Part shown: positions 34,269-44,919 of the stretch, piece by piece
Layout: each line of letters opens with the position of its first letter
Position numbering within the stretch: position 1 is the stretch's first letter
Assembly: GCA_014904985.1 (NCBI GenBank)
Contig: MU128909.1
Location: 110,566-174,565, forward strand
Direction of reading: 5' to 3'
Source: Hydnum rufescens UP504
Lineage: Eukaryota > Basidiomycota > Agaricomycetes > Cantharellales > Hydnaceae
DNA length: 64,000 nucleotides
Position numbers and translations under genes: made by a program
Notes under the pieces: model-generated
Seen by the model: the letters and a program-made list of their open reading frames with translations, nothing else
What the model was told of the DNA's origin: nothing
Database searches by the model: none

Positions 34269-35184
34269 TCAAACTGTATCCTGGATATTTGAGTACTCGC
34301 TCTCGAGGCCAGGTTCAAGAAGCGACGCATGGAAGAGGATGCAGAACAAGGAAGCACCGACAATCCAGAATAACGTCGAAAGAGGTCTGTTCGGAGAGTG
34401 ATCGAATCAAAAGGCCAAATATTAGCGCATTGAGGAGGCGTAGTAGATGCTGTGGAAGGGATGAAAGTCAGACGTACGCTGCGAACCATAGGAGAGGGAT
34501 CCCTATCACGAAGAGGCTCATATAGAGTCCCTTTGGTGTGACGACGGAGCCTGCAATTTCAATTGGTTCTGTGACTGGGATTCCAAAGAAGGGAAGAGGG
34601 TGTGAGCTTGTGATGGCAAAGCGTATGTGGGCGAATCAAGTTTGTATACACTAACCAAAACGATTGATAGCTGTGAAACCACCGAAGAGAAACCCGATGG
34701 CAAACAAAAGCCACACATTTGTGATCCTGTTTGTAGACCGGTCGGGTAGTTTAGTCACTTCTTATCGTTACTCGGCAGAGACGTGTGCGTACAGCGCGTA
34801 TACAGCAAGCATGGCAATGAGGATTCCATAGTTCCCTGATGTATTCGTAGCTTATCATCAGCATCTCATAGAATCGAGATGTACAGAAGGATTCTTCACC
34901 AGCGAAATAGCGAGTATTATAGGATATCCGCTCCGTTGCCTGGTTCAGGTCCTAACAGCAACGTAATGAACACCAAGAACAGGGAGAAGCGCGCTGGCCT
35001 GGTGGTAAACTTACAGCTGGTCGAGACAGCTGACGATGATTGAAGAATTCCGAGGCGGGCCGTAGATTGTTCAAGCGCGTCTCCTGTACGCCCGTTAGTT
35101 GGTTCTGACTGGGGATGTTCAAAGGCGAACCAAACATACTCGGAAATGCTTGACAATGTCATTGACTCTGGTGATGTGCTCCAT
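34269..35184 (-). CDS. PRA1/Yip3 family prenylated Rab acceptor
   Basis: Small membrane protein of ER/Golgi that binds prenylated Rab GTPases. The spliced product, about 165 residues, reads MEHITRVNDIVKHFRETRLN, NLRPASEFFNHRQLSRPADL, RISYNTRYFAGNYGILIAML, then two hydrophobic hairpins (NVWLLFAIGFLFGGFTAINR and GLYMSLFVIGIPLLWFAA..FWIVGASLFCILFHASLL) and the PRA1 end LEPGLESEYSNIQDTV. These are the family's signature blocks (RPxSEFF, NYR.L, ASLLEP). I count six introns: after HFR, after SRPA, after YFAG, after HVSAE, after NRFG and after LLWFAA. The stop TGA is at 34269-34271. Confidence 0.9.
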
Positions 35185-35672
35185 ATCGATAGAGTGAGGA
35201 CTTTGAGGTGTAAGGCGAAGAGAATACAAGGGGCTTGAAGTCGAGGAAAGAATGGTGATCTTTCGTCGAGTTTGCTTCCGATACACAGCATAACTGCGGT
35301 CCCGCAGTCAGTGCTAAGCGCCCTCGCCTCACCTTTGCTCGCAATGGAAATGGATGAAACGTATATGCCGTGCGTCCTTCTATCAAACAAAAGTACCAAC
35401 GAGCCATCACCTTAGTTTCTTGAGAACCGGATGAGACTTTCCACCCCGTCAGCAATTCTGGCCACCTCATTCTTGTTCAATGCCTGGCTGTGTGAAATCC
35501 TGATTGGTTTACCTGAATTTAGTTGCACTCTGATAGAATGGGCGTCTGCCGTCTCGCGAAAATACGACAGAGCTTCTTGATTCATGTAGTATAATCCAGT
35601 TGCCCCAGTGCGCAATCTACATTGGTTGTGAGTGAAAGGAAACGATTCTCCCTGACCCCTCAATGGAAGCAT
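35159..35672 (-). CDS. Unidentified small protein gene overlapping the PRA1 start
   Basis: ATG at 35672 with an in-frame stop just upstream. The first exon reads MLPLRGQGESFPFTHNQ and on through GLYYMNQEALSYFRETADAH. A 54-bp intron (gtaaac..gccag) joins it to LLTGWKVSSGSQETKVMARW and YFCLIEGRTAYTFHPFPLRA; a further intron is possible. Without the first intron the frame stops after 86 codons. The layout (short N-terminal GLYY motif, then WKV and YFCLIE strands) distantly suggests a Med20-type subunit, but this is too weak to name. If the last exon is right, its end overlaps the first codons of PRA1. Confidence 0.35.
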
Positions 35673-35833
35673 CGGTCACAAGCGCGAAGTCACGACACCC
35701 CTCTGCTCATCCTCTCGGGTTGAAAAAGCCCAAGTCACTTTCGCTACAGCGTGCACTCTTTCTCTTGAGATCACCTGTGTGCCTCGAATCGACTGTGCTT
35801 GTTTCCCCAGAATGCTCTCATTGTGTCTCCGTC

Positions 35834-35980
35834 TTAATTTCCATCGGACCCATCATCGTCCGACTGGTCGAGGTCCCAATCAGGGCTGGGTTCCCGAGGA
35901 AGACGAGAGGTTTTCGTCTTCGGGGCTACCGGCACGTCCGCATCCGAATCCTCTTCAATCTCCCACGGAGGAGGCGCCGG
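35834..35980 (-). other. Open continuation behind the ERCC1 stop codon
   Basis: Directly after TGA 35981 and in the same frame, 48 codons read PAPPPWEIEEDSDADVPVAP and later PSPDWDLDQSDDDGSDGN, then TAA 35834-35836. The PPW-D/E-I and PDWDLD words repeat those just before the stop, so this looks like the original C-terminus. CGG TGA CCG could derive from CGG CGA CCG by one C-to-T change. Confidence 0.55.
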
Positions 35981-37152
35981 TCACCGAGCTACAGCAGGCG
36001 CCTGATCGTCATCTGGATTGAGATCCAAGTCAATATCCCAAGGAGGAGAGGGTGACCGCCGAGGACGGGAAGGGCCAGATGGAGGTGCCATGGTCTTTGG
36101 TGAGGGCATAACAACGCTGGATGTTTTTGTAGTTGTCGCTGGTGTCTTGAAATTGGACGACGATGCTTTCTCTTTCCCCTTGGTTGAACCTGACACACGG
36201 GGCTTGCGAAATGGCTCGTTAAAGGCCTCGTTCAGCCGGCGAACCTTGATTCCTCCTATCCCAGGACAATTGGAGAGCTCATCCGGGGTCGCCTTCGCAA
36301 TGTTTGCAAATGACTACAGAGGAATCGGTTAAGAGCTGGGAATGGATGCATATACCATGGGAAATGTACCCCAAAATGAGTCCGAAGTGTGGTAACGTCC
36401 GTCTTGTTGACCCCTTTGATGCTGGTGAGGGCCGCCCGCAGGAGCGAAGGATAATCCTTGTCAACACGTTCCTTAATGCTATCTGGAGATTTGTTCTCAT
36501 AGGCCTTATACGTCTGGAGATATATGGCTACTTCTTCATTGCTAATCCACATAGTATTCAGTACCGTGGAGATCGAGGAGACGGGACCACCTATACCTCC
36601 ATGCAACAATAATTGTCAATTCATTAACAAGGCAGACCTGCCTTCCCATAGTTAGCACATGGAATGCGCGCATCATCGACAGAATTTCGCACCGTTGTCA
36701 GCTCGCGAATGGGAGCCTCATGCTGATCTCCCTGTGTGTGATACTATATAATTGATGCAGAGCACTACGGAATAGTATAACTTACTACATCGCATAAGAT
36801 GAGAAGTACTCGCAGTGTATATTTATTTCGTAGCTCCTCAATGCGGCCATGAATGTACTCGGGACGCAGTCGATGATACTTGAGACTAGAGGAGAAGAGA
36901 TTAACACCCTGCGTTCAATGATAGCTACCGGGTGTTCGACCTCAAGAACAGAACGCCCGTAGTGAGTCCGACCTGATAGTCTGCAGTAATGTCTCCAAAT
37001 TGCCATGGCACATTGTGGAAATGTGTGAGAACAGGGTTACCCGATTGATTGCGCCGAACTAAGATGGCACTGCGAGGGAAGGGTTGAAATACTGTAGGAA
37101 CTGGGGGCCCAGCTTGGGCTTGAGGGGCCGAGGATTCCGATGTTTCTTGCAT
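35981..37152 (-). CDS. ERCC1 / Rad10 / Swi10 nuclease partner
   Basis: Non-catalytic partner of the XPF/Rad1 structure-specific endonuclease in nucleotide-excision and crosslink repair. The start at 37152 (MQETSESSAPQAQAG) leads to SAILVRRNQSGNPVLTHFHN and VPWQFGDITADYQVG, the opening of the ERCC1 central domain. Then SLKYHRLRPEYIHGRIEEL, the RVLLILCDV strand and the YLQTYKAYENKSPDSIKERV segment follow. The C-terminal tandem helix-hairpin-helix region is seen in LRAALTSIKGVNKTDVTTLR and LSNCPGIGGIKVRRLNEAF. After it comes a Ser/Thr/Lys-rich tail ending PPWDIDLDLNPDDDQAPAVA. The frame stops at TGA 35981-35983, but continues immediately with similar acidic Trp-containing sequence (see next entry). 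About six introns. Confidence 0.9.
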
Positions 37153-37425
37153 ATAGGTAAGATGCGACGGACCAGATTCGGCAACAACCAGATTCGCACT
37201 TGGGGTATCATTTACGCTTGAGTCCCATGTCCATGCGTCGTTCGCTCACTTCCTCCAATTCCGAGCAGTGGAAAACGCAGATATTTTCCGCTCAGTAGCG
37301 ATTATGCCTAGTGTAATATTATTACCAAATTGCGACACCTTCAAAGGCGTCAAATGTATCAGTTATGCTTCCGATGGCAGAATGTATAATTATAATAGCC
37401 ACCTCAGAGGATCACCTCGACAGTG

Positions 37426-40400
37426 ATGCCTAAGGGAAGCACTCTTCCCCCATTTGCTTCTCCATCTCCTACAAGCAATACAAGGCAAATTGTCTTAGGC
37501 TTAGTGGTGTTCACTATACTCTCTCTCTGGAGCTCTTCCCGTTATCTCTCCACCCACTCGACCCTTACAGTGATTCCTTCTAATGCGCAGAGAATACTAG
37601 ACGATTGCGCGGCTCTATATTACCTCCCCGGTGAGACGAAATGACGTTGTCTGACCACACCGTGTCTCACGAGCATTATGCAGGTCCACCACCGAACTTC
37701 GCGGCACGCGACGAATCAGACAGATACGTCCCAGGAACGCGGCCCACTCTTATTACGAATGCAACCATCTGGACGGGTGCCTCTGGAGGGAGGGAGGTCG
37801 TTCACAGCGGCGAGATCTACATCGACAAGGGTATCGTCAAGTATGTTGGGAAACGTGTACCAGAGACTTTCGTAACCTCTCGTGATCATCACGTCCTGCG
37901 AATTAATGCCGGTCTTTTGTGGGTCACCCCTGCTATCAATGATCTACACTCGCATCTCGGGGTGGATCCTGTCCCAGAGTTGCGAGGAAGCGACGATACC
38001 AACTCTCGGAATGGTATCGTTCAGCCTTGGTATGTCTACCGTGTGATATCAAGATTCATACTTGATGCTTACATGGGACTTCGTTAACTACTGGATGGTC
38101 TTGTTCTCAAACGTAGGCTCCGATCCTTGGATGGGATCGATACTCACGACGAGGCCTATCGTTTGTCAATATCGGGCGGAGTAGCCACGGCACTCGTCTT
38201 ACCAGGTGCGCGTTCGTTTGTTATGCAGTGGATACGCTATTTTGGTGTCAAGTAATCATGTGGATTGAGCCAAAATTTGCGTTTGCACTCTTGTCTTCAT
38301 AGGAAGCGCGAACGCAATTGGCGGGCAGGCCTTTGTCATCAAACTGCGTGAGACAAAAGACCGGACACCTCTCTCTAAAGTTCTTGAACCGCCGTACAGC
38401 CTCCTCAATGGCACCCACGCGGATCCTTCCTTGCCTCCACGGTGGAGGTACATCAAGTGCGTCTAAAATACTCGGAGTTTTGTCGAAGTAATCCACATTT
38501 CTTCACAAGGCATGCCGCTGGTGAGAACCCGTCTCGAGTATATCATGGAACACGAATGGACACAATCTGGCAGTTTCGTGTTGCGTGAGTTTCAATGTCC
38601 GGTGTCCTGTCAAACCAACCAACTTCATCCATGGACCATAGGTATAACGAAGCACGAAAAGTGAAGCTTGCACAAGATGCCTACTGTGCGAAAGCCCGAG
38701 CTGGCCAATGGGCTGGTCTCCCTGCGAGTCCTCCTGAGAGTCTCCAGTGGGAAGCTCTGGTTGATGTTCTTCGCGGTCGGGTCAAGGTGCCGTCAATTTA
38801 CTCGAAAATCTCCATCCGGTGTATTTAATCTCATCAATGGAGGGCGGTTAGGTCAATATCCATATATATGAAACTGTGGATTTTACTAGTCTTGTTGGAT
38901 TGTCGAATGAGTTCGAATTTCATGTCGCCGCATTTCATCACGCACACGAGGCATATCTCGTCCCCGATGTTCTTAAGCAAACATATGGGGGTCCTCCCGG
39001 AGTTGCGGTATTTGCGACGAATGCTCGCTATAAGCGCGAATCCTACCGTGGATCGGAATTTGCTGCCAAGTTGTTGCATGACCAAGGGCTGCAAGTCGTC
39101 ATGAAGGTTTGTGGTGCCATACACGCTCTCGCCTTTCGGATGATCTTATAAATTTTAGAGTGACCATCCCGTCCTGAATTCGAGATTCTTGTTATATGAA
39201 GCCCAACAAGCTCATTATTATGGTTTAGATGATGCTACGGCGTTGGCAGGTTCAGTCACACCATTCACTGGCGTCCAAAGGCCTCGGCTCATGTTGTTTG
39301 ATATTAGCTGTCACTTCCACTCCGGCTGAGCTGGCTGGCTTATCCCATCGTATTGGATATATCAAATCAGGACACGATGCTGACCTTGTAATTTGGGATA
39401 GCCATCCCCTGGCTCTCGGTGCAACTCCTAACCAGGTCTTTATCGATGGCATACCACAGTTATCGAAGCCTTTTGTCTTGCAAAAACCCCCAGGCCTCCA
39501 AACGGTCCCCAAAACTCCGGATTTCGAGAAGGAAGCTAGTGATGCAGTCCGGTACGATGGTCTCCCACCACTTAAGCCCACGAAAAGAACCGATTCCGCA
39601 GTGACTTTCGTTAACGTTCAATCGATGTGGATCAAAGGATCATCTGGGGCTGTTGAATCATTGTTGGTGGCACAAAACGGAAGGCCAGGCGTAGTCGTGG
39701 TCAGAGGTGGTACGATCCAGTGCTTTGGCGGCGCGACCCAATGCATGGCATCCGAGCAGGGTGATATCATTGACCTTCATGGGGGTTCAATCTCTCCTGG
39801 TTTGGTTAGCTTTGGTTCTGGCCTTGGCCTTGTAGAGATTCCACCCGAGGCATCAACGAACGATGGATACATCTTGGATCCAATCTCGGACACAGTTCCG
39901 TCACTCCTGAAAGACGTGGAGATTCGGGCTGTGGATGGTCTGCTCTTCGGTGGACGCAATATCCTGCAAGCCCCTTTTTCTTCATTTTGATTTTGCCCTT
40001 ATCTTTATACATGTTTTTCAGGATTGCATATCGCTCTGGTGTCACATCGGCTATTGCATATCCCTTGTTTGGTGGCACGTTTGGGGGTCTCAGTGCCGCC
40101 TTCTCCCTTGGAGCCTCGCACAAACTTGAAGAAAATGCTGTAGTCCAGGACGTGGTCGCGCTCCATGTTGGTCTTTCTCACCTTCGTAACGGACTTAGTG
40201 TATCTACGCAAATTGGTGCCTTGCGAAAGGCCTCTTGGGAGGTTTCTCTGGGGACCAGGAGAAATGGTTTAAGGCTGTCTCGGAGGTACGTCTTTTCTTT
40301 GAGCGGCTTGGAACGGTTGCTTATCCTTGTATAGGGAAAGATCCCCCTCGTTGTAGATGTTGATAAAGCCGATCATATTGCTACACTTCTGATCCTCAAG

Positions 40401-41003
40401 GTTCGTCAGATTCTTTGAAATATTCTCCCAGTCGATTTGGTTGGCGGGTTTCTTAAACTTTCATCTATCTGAACAGAGTGAAGTCGATCGGGCGTCGGGG
40501 AAAAGCCTTCGTCTAGTCCTCATACGTGCCAGCGAAGCGCACCTTCTGGCCAAGGAAATTGCTGATGCTGGTGTTGGCGTGATCCTGATCCCCGCACGTC
40601 AGTTCCCCGGAACGTGGGATCAACTTCGTGCCCTCCCCGGTCCCCCTCTTACACCAGAGAGTGCGATTGGTGTCCTTTTCCGGCACAATGTCACCGTTGG
40701 GCTCGGTATTACTGAAGAATGGGAAGCGCGAAATCACCGTTTCGACATTGCATGGGTAACGTAGAGTCTGGTTCTTTTTATGGGGTTCTATTGACAGGGA
40801 ATATGCCACAGGCTGCGCTCGAAGCGAATGGCACGCTCAGCAAGGCTGATGCCATATCCCTTGCGTCGTCTAATATCGAGTCGTTGCTCAACGTAGAGCC
40901 TCAGATGGACCTTGTAGCATATGCTGGAGGGGACTTCTCGGAACTGTCAAGCAAGCCCGTAGCCATTATATCTCCTCTTCGGTCATACGTGGATATTTTT
41001 TAA
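37426..41003 (+). CDS. Membrane-anchored tandem amidohydrolase
   Basis: Metal-dependent hydrolase of the amidohydrolase superfamily, substrate unknown. I chose ATG 37426. Residues about 15-40 are one hydrophobic segment (QIVLGLVVFTILSLW), so it is probably a type II membrane or secreted protein. First domain: ITNATIWTGASGG, then PAINDLHSHLGVDP with the metal-binding His-Ser-His, SGGVATALVLPGS, AFHHAHEAYLVP (metal His), SDHPVL (metal Asp) and HRIGYIKSGHDADLVIWDSH. A second amidohydrolase-like domain starts at VTFVNVQSMWIKG but has GLVSFGSGLGLVEI where the HxH motif should be. It ends ..PLRSYVDIF, TAA 41001-41003. About 950 residues and about ten introns. It is divergent from ERCC1. Confidence 0.82.
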
Positions 41004-41075
41004 TGTACACGAGGCGCAGACTGAAACATAACAGATATTGAGATAGAGTGTGCGTGTGCGTTGTCCTTGTCTCGC

Positions 41076-42812
41076 TTAGACGTCCCCGAAAAGGCTGCCA
41101 AACATGGCAGGATCTTTATCCATGAGACGTGGGATTTCTTTCTATAGTTGCTGAATTAAGGAAAACATCTTGTGATGGAAATATTCGCAAAGGGATCGCA
41201 CCTCTTTCAATGAAGGGGCCGACTTCACCAGCTCTTGTGCTAATTTTTGCATGGTCTCCACCACGATATCTACATAGACGGCAAGACATGCGTCAAGTGG
41301 TGACCATGACTAGCAGGCTGGATGCATACCGGGGGAGGCCTTGGCGTTGCCTTCTTTGAGTTGCACCCAACATCGTGCAAGTCCGTCCAGTATTCTCAAT
41401 CTCCAAAATGATATTCTTGGTGGGCATTCGCTTATGATTACGCACAGACAATCCGCGCTAAGGACCTGAAGTCGGGGCGTCGCAGGTAAAAACGGTTTCG
41501 TCACTAGCATGTCAGAGAGCTGGGGGATCAGTGCCTTTCTGGCCCCAAAAAAAGTGAGGAAGAGTTGGTAGCAAGGACGCACGGCTCCAGGAGGTCGAAG
41601 AGCCCACCTTCAAGAAACGGGCCGTACCAATGCCGAGGGCATGTATTAGGGGTGGAAGGACTTGGATGGATGCCTCCATCGTGGACAGTTGGTTGCCACC
41701 GTACGACCATGCACCTCCGATAATGGCGCTGGTCATCAGCTCGCAAAGCTTTTCGAAACGCTGTTCACTTCCTTCCGACGTTGTGAGATAGATGAGGTCT
41801 TGGTAACATGGTACTGCAGCAACAAGTAATTGTGGTGTCTCAGGTGCTGTCATGAATGCAAAGGCGTTGGTTAGAGACTATAAATTCGTAGGCAATTAGA
41901 TAAAATGCTGCCCCTATAGGGGAAACTGCTCACTGATGATAGAAGGGTAGAAATTCCAGTGCGATTGATGAGATTGGCATCCACTTTTCTCAGCATTTCA
42001 TGCGCTATTTCAATACCACGGATTTTGAATGGGGGATCGTAGTCATCGAGAAGAGTCATGAGGGGTGGAATTAAGAGCGGCCACAAAAGCTCAAAATCCT
42101 CCCTCTATGAAATAATCAGACGATAGGTTGGGAGATAAGGAGGACCAAAGCGTATGTCTCACCTGCATGTGGATGACAGACCATCGGATTACATTCCAGC
42201 ACCCGAGCCCTCGGCGCTTCCATAATTGATCTTCATACATATCTTGTGCGGCAGCTGGACCCCCAGCAATACGAAAAAGTTTACGGCCCGAGTCTAAATT
42301 GACCCTCGGGTGTGCGTTCGCCAGAAATAAAGGCTTGATATCATACTCAAGGATATCCTTGAGAATCTTTCGTCTTCTGTCTCCAGAACTCGGCTCAGGG
42401 CATGCAACAAAGACTTTCTCCAGGGCACCTATGCGACAATGTCACACTCTCGTCCCGGACTTCATTTCTCATACAAGAACACATACGTTGAGCGGAAACA
42501 CGACATTCACCCGATGAGAACTTGTCGTTACCATCGAACGCAGCTATTCTCATTGCAAATTCGTGGTAGTTGTCGTCAGTGGGAATGGAGGAGCGAGAAA
42601 GAACTTCAAGGGCACGGGTGGCACGAGCTTTCCAGGCATTCAGATCGCGCAGCGTATCCGCATCTAGAGGACATGTTGAAGTAGTGGCTCCGAGAATAAT
42701 ATTCCTACCCACCCGTCTCCCATTCGTGCCTTGCCCATTCTTCTGGAATCTTTAACTCTTCAAGGTGAGATATGAACGACTGCTCGCTTTCCTCGTCCGT
42801 AACCGGCGTCAT
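41076..42812 (-). CDS. Tti2-like TTT complex subunit
   Basis: Member of the Tel2-Tti1-Tti2 cochaperone complex that stabilises PIK-related kinases (TOR, ATM, ATR types). Alpha-solenoid protein. Recognised family pattern: CWNVIRWSVIHMQ, then LLWPLLIPPLMTLLDDYDPP and FKIRGIEIAHEMLRKVDANL, NRTGISTLL, and APETPQLLVAAVPCYQDLIY. The C-terminus joins SAPSLKE to KEIPRLMDKDPAMFGSLFGD with TAA 41076-41078, by an intron of about 60 bp around 41133-41192. For the N-terminus I take ATG 42812 (MTPVTDEESEQSF); an upstream ATG at 42956 would lie inside SWD1 exon 1 on the other strand and gives no conserved sequence. About six introns, about 480 residues. Confidence 0.8.
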
Positions 42813-42926
42813 TTCGGCGACTTCCGCGCTCAGCGCCAAGTTTGGAGGATAGACAACCTTTACATCGTACACATCCCAACAAGAATTCGCAAAGGCGCCA
42901 GTGCAAGGAACCACTACTCTCGGAAG
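42813..42926. promoter_or_regulatory. Bidirectional promoter TTI2/SWD1
   Basis: 114 bp between divergent start codons. No TATA box. Confidence 0.45.
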
Positions 42927-44777
42927 ATGAATATTGAGCTTTTGAGTATGGGTCATTGTCTGGGGAGCATCGACTGCGAATTAAGAATCGATGATACTTT
43001 CCAGATCCATTCGGGCAACAAGATATCCCGGAGTCTGTGAGCACTACTCTCGAAGACTGGGCTGCATGCGCTCGCTTTAATCCCACTGGCCGCTTTATTG
43101 CTGCTGGTCGATTCGACGGATGGACAACTATATGGGATCTGGACACCCAAGGTGTGCTAAGGTCCCTCGAGGGGCACAGCAAAACAGTCACAAGTGTCAG
43201 GTCCGCGAATTCGAGTTATCGAACTTGGTTCACGCTTGTCTCAAGGATATCTTCAGTTGGTCGCGTAATTCAAGATATGTTATGACCTCTTCTCGCGACT
43301 GGAATTGTGTGTTGTGGGACCTTGAGACGGGGGATCGCGTAAAGACCATTAGATTTGACTGCCCAGCATCCGGAGCCTCTCTTCATCCTCGTAATAGGTC
43401 TGTCTGTTGCGCTCCACAGATCTCAAGCGCATCCGGAACTCATTCGGAGAGCTAGTTGCAGTAAAATATCCGTGGTCGTCCTCGCCAGTGGTCAATGTAT
43501 AGTCTTAGACATGCGATGGAATCGCACAGAACGTTCTGAATTGATGTACAGTGAGGCCAACGAAACATCAAGTTGGGACGGGGACGATGGACCGAGTCGA
43601 CCAAGGTTGTGGCGCGCGCTTGGTGGAGAAATGCTTTGAACTTATATCTTCTGTAGTACTAGCATGACAGTTGCGCGGTTCAGCCCAGACGGTACTCGGA
43701 TATTCGTAGGCACATCCACCGGCGACCTACTTGTCTTTGATCTGCGAACGAAACAGGTAGGAGAACCCCTACGCTGCATATTGACGTATACCAACCTCCC
43801 CATGACGTCGCAAAAGATTCTACACCGAGAGAAGGTTGCCAACAATGCAATTATCAGGCATTTAGAATTCGACCGAAGTGGAAGGCAAGAAATTCATTCT
43901 CCCTTCCACCCTTGTCTTATAGATTGAACAAGATAGACGCCTTGCCATGAGCTCGAACGACCGCATCGTTCGAACGTATGAAGTGTCCTATTCACCGCTG
44001 ACCATGGAACCTCTTCACAAACTACAGGACAAGATTGGCCGGACACAATGGAATGGGATATCGTGGAGTGGGAATGGGGAATATATCATCGGAGGTAAGA
44101 TAGTGGCGATCGATTTCTCAACCAAATAACCCCCCTTATCTCTTGATTGTTCCATCGATAGGTGCCGCACTTAAAGCAGCACATACCATCTATGTATGGG
44201 ATCATGAGACTGGAACCCTGGACAAGATCCTCGAGGGGCCTCGGGAACCTTTGCAAGATGTCCATGTGAGTATTTTTAAGCACGAAGGAGGTTTTCTCCC
44301 TGACTTCGGGATATCAAAAGTGCCATCCTGCACGATCCTCGATATGCTCCGTTAACACCGCAGGTCTCATATATGTCTGGGCCACAGTGACCACGGAGAA
44401 ATGGGGTGCGTTCGCTGCAAACTTCGAAGAATTGGACGAAAACGTGGAGTATGAGGAGAGAGAAGATGAATTTGACATTGTCAGTCAATGTCGCATTAAT
44501 CTCACTATACTTCCGAGTGAAAGGTTTAGGTTGACAGGAAGATGAAGAAGTATTGAAAAAGCGGAAACAAGACCGGGAAGACATCGATGTCGACGTCACC
44601 AGCGTGGACGACGAGCCTGAATCTATACGAAATGTGCCATATTATTCCTCGAATGACACCAGCGATCGAACGGCATCTGCAAGGTGGTTCCTGGAGGATC
44701 CCGATGACGATACAGTCCCTGATTACTTTCCACCAGTCTTTATGGAGGATGAAAGTCCAGACGATGTGATGTACTGA
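42927..44777 (+). CDS. SWD1: COMPASS subunit Swd1 (RbBP5-like)
   Basis: WD40 subunit of the Set1/COMPASS histone H3 Lys4 methyltransferase, nuclear. Exon 1 is only 19 bases (MNIELL plus one base) at 42927-42945. A 76-bp intron then joins NPFGQQDIPESVSTTLEDW, the canonical Swd1 N-terminus MNIELLNPF. WD repeats follow: RFNPTGRFIAAGRFDGWTTI, SRNSRYVMTSSRDWNCVLWD, RFSPDGTRIFVGTSTGDLLV, LEFDRSGR..MSSNDRIVRT, GISWSGNGEYIIGGAALKAA and HTIYVWDHETGTLDKILEGP. The tail is acidic (ENVEYEEREDEFD, EDIDVDVTSVDDEPESI), as in other Swd1/RbBP5 proteins. It ends EDESPDDVMY, TGA 44775-44777. About seven introns. Confidence 0.92.
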
Positions 44778-44919
44778 TCACCCTTGATCACAGTTTCATG
44801 TAAAATTACAATAACTTACATGTAGAGATACAGATATGTATGACACATGTGGAATCGTTACTGGACATAATAGGTTACAGAACACTACACAGAAAGGCCC
44901 AAGAAGAATATAAAAATCT

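Noticed and set aside
35663..36055. 130-codon plus-strand frame opposite ERCC1
   Set aside because: Antisense shadow of the acidic ERCC1 tail; Arg/Pro-rich with no motif.
42813..42956. Upstream ATG at 42956 as TTI2 start
   Set aside because: It lies inside SWD1 exon 1 and gives sequence without family similarity; ATG 42812 leaves room for a promoter.
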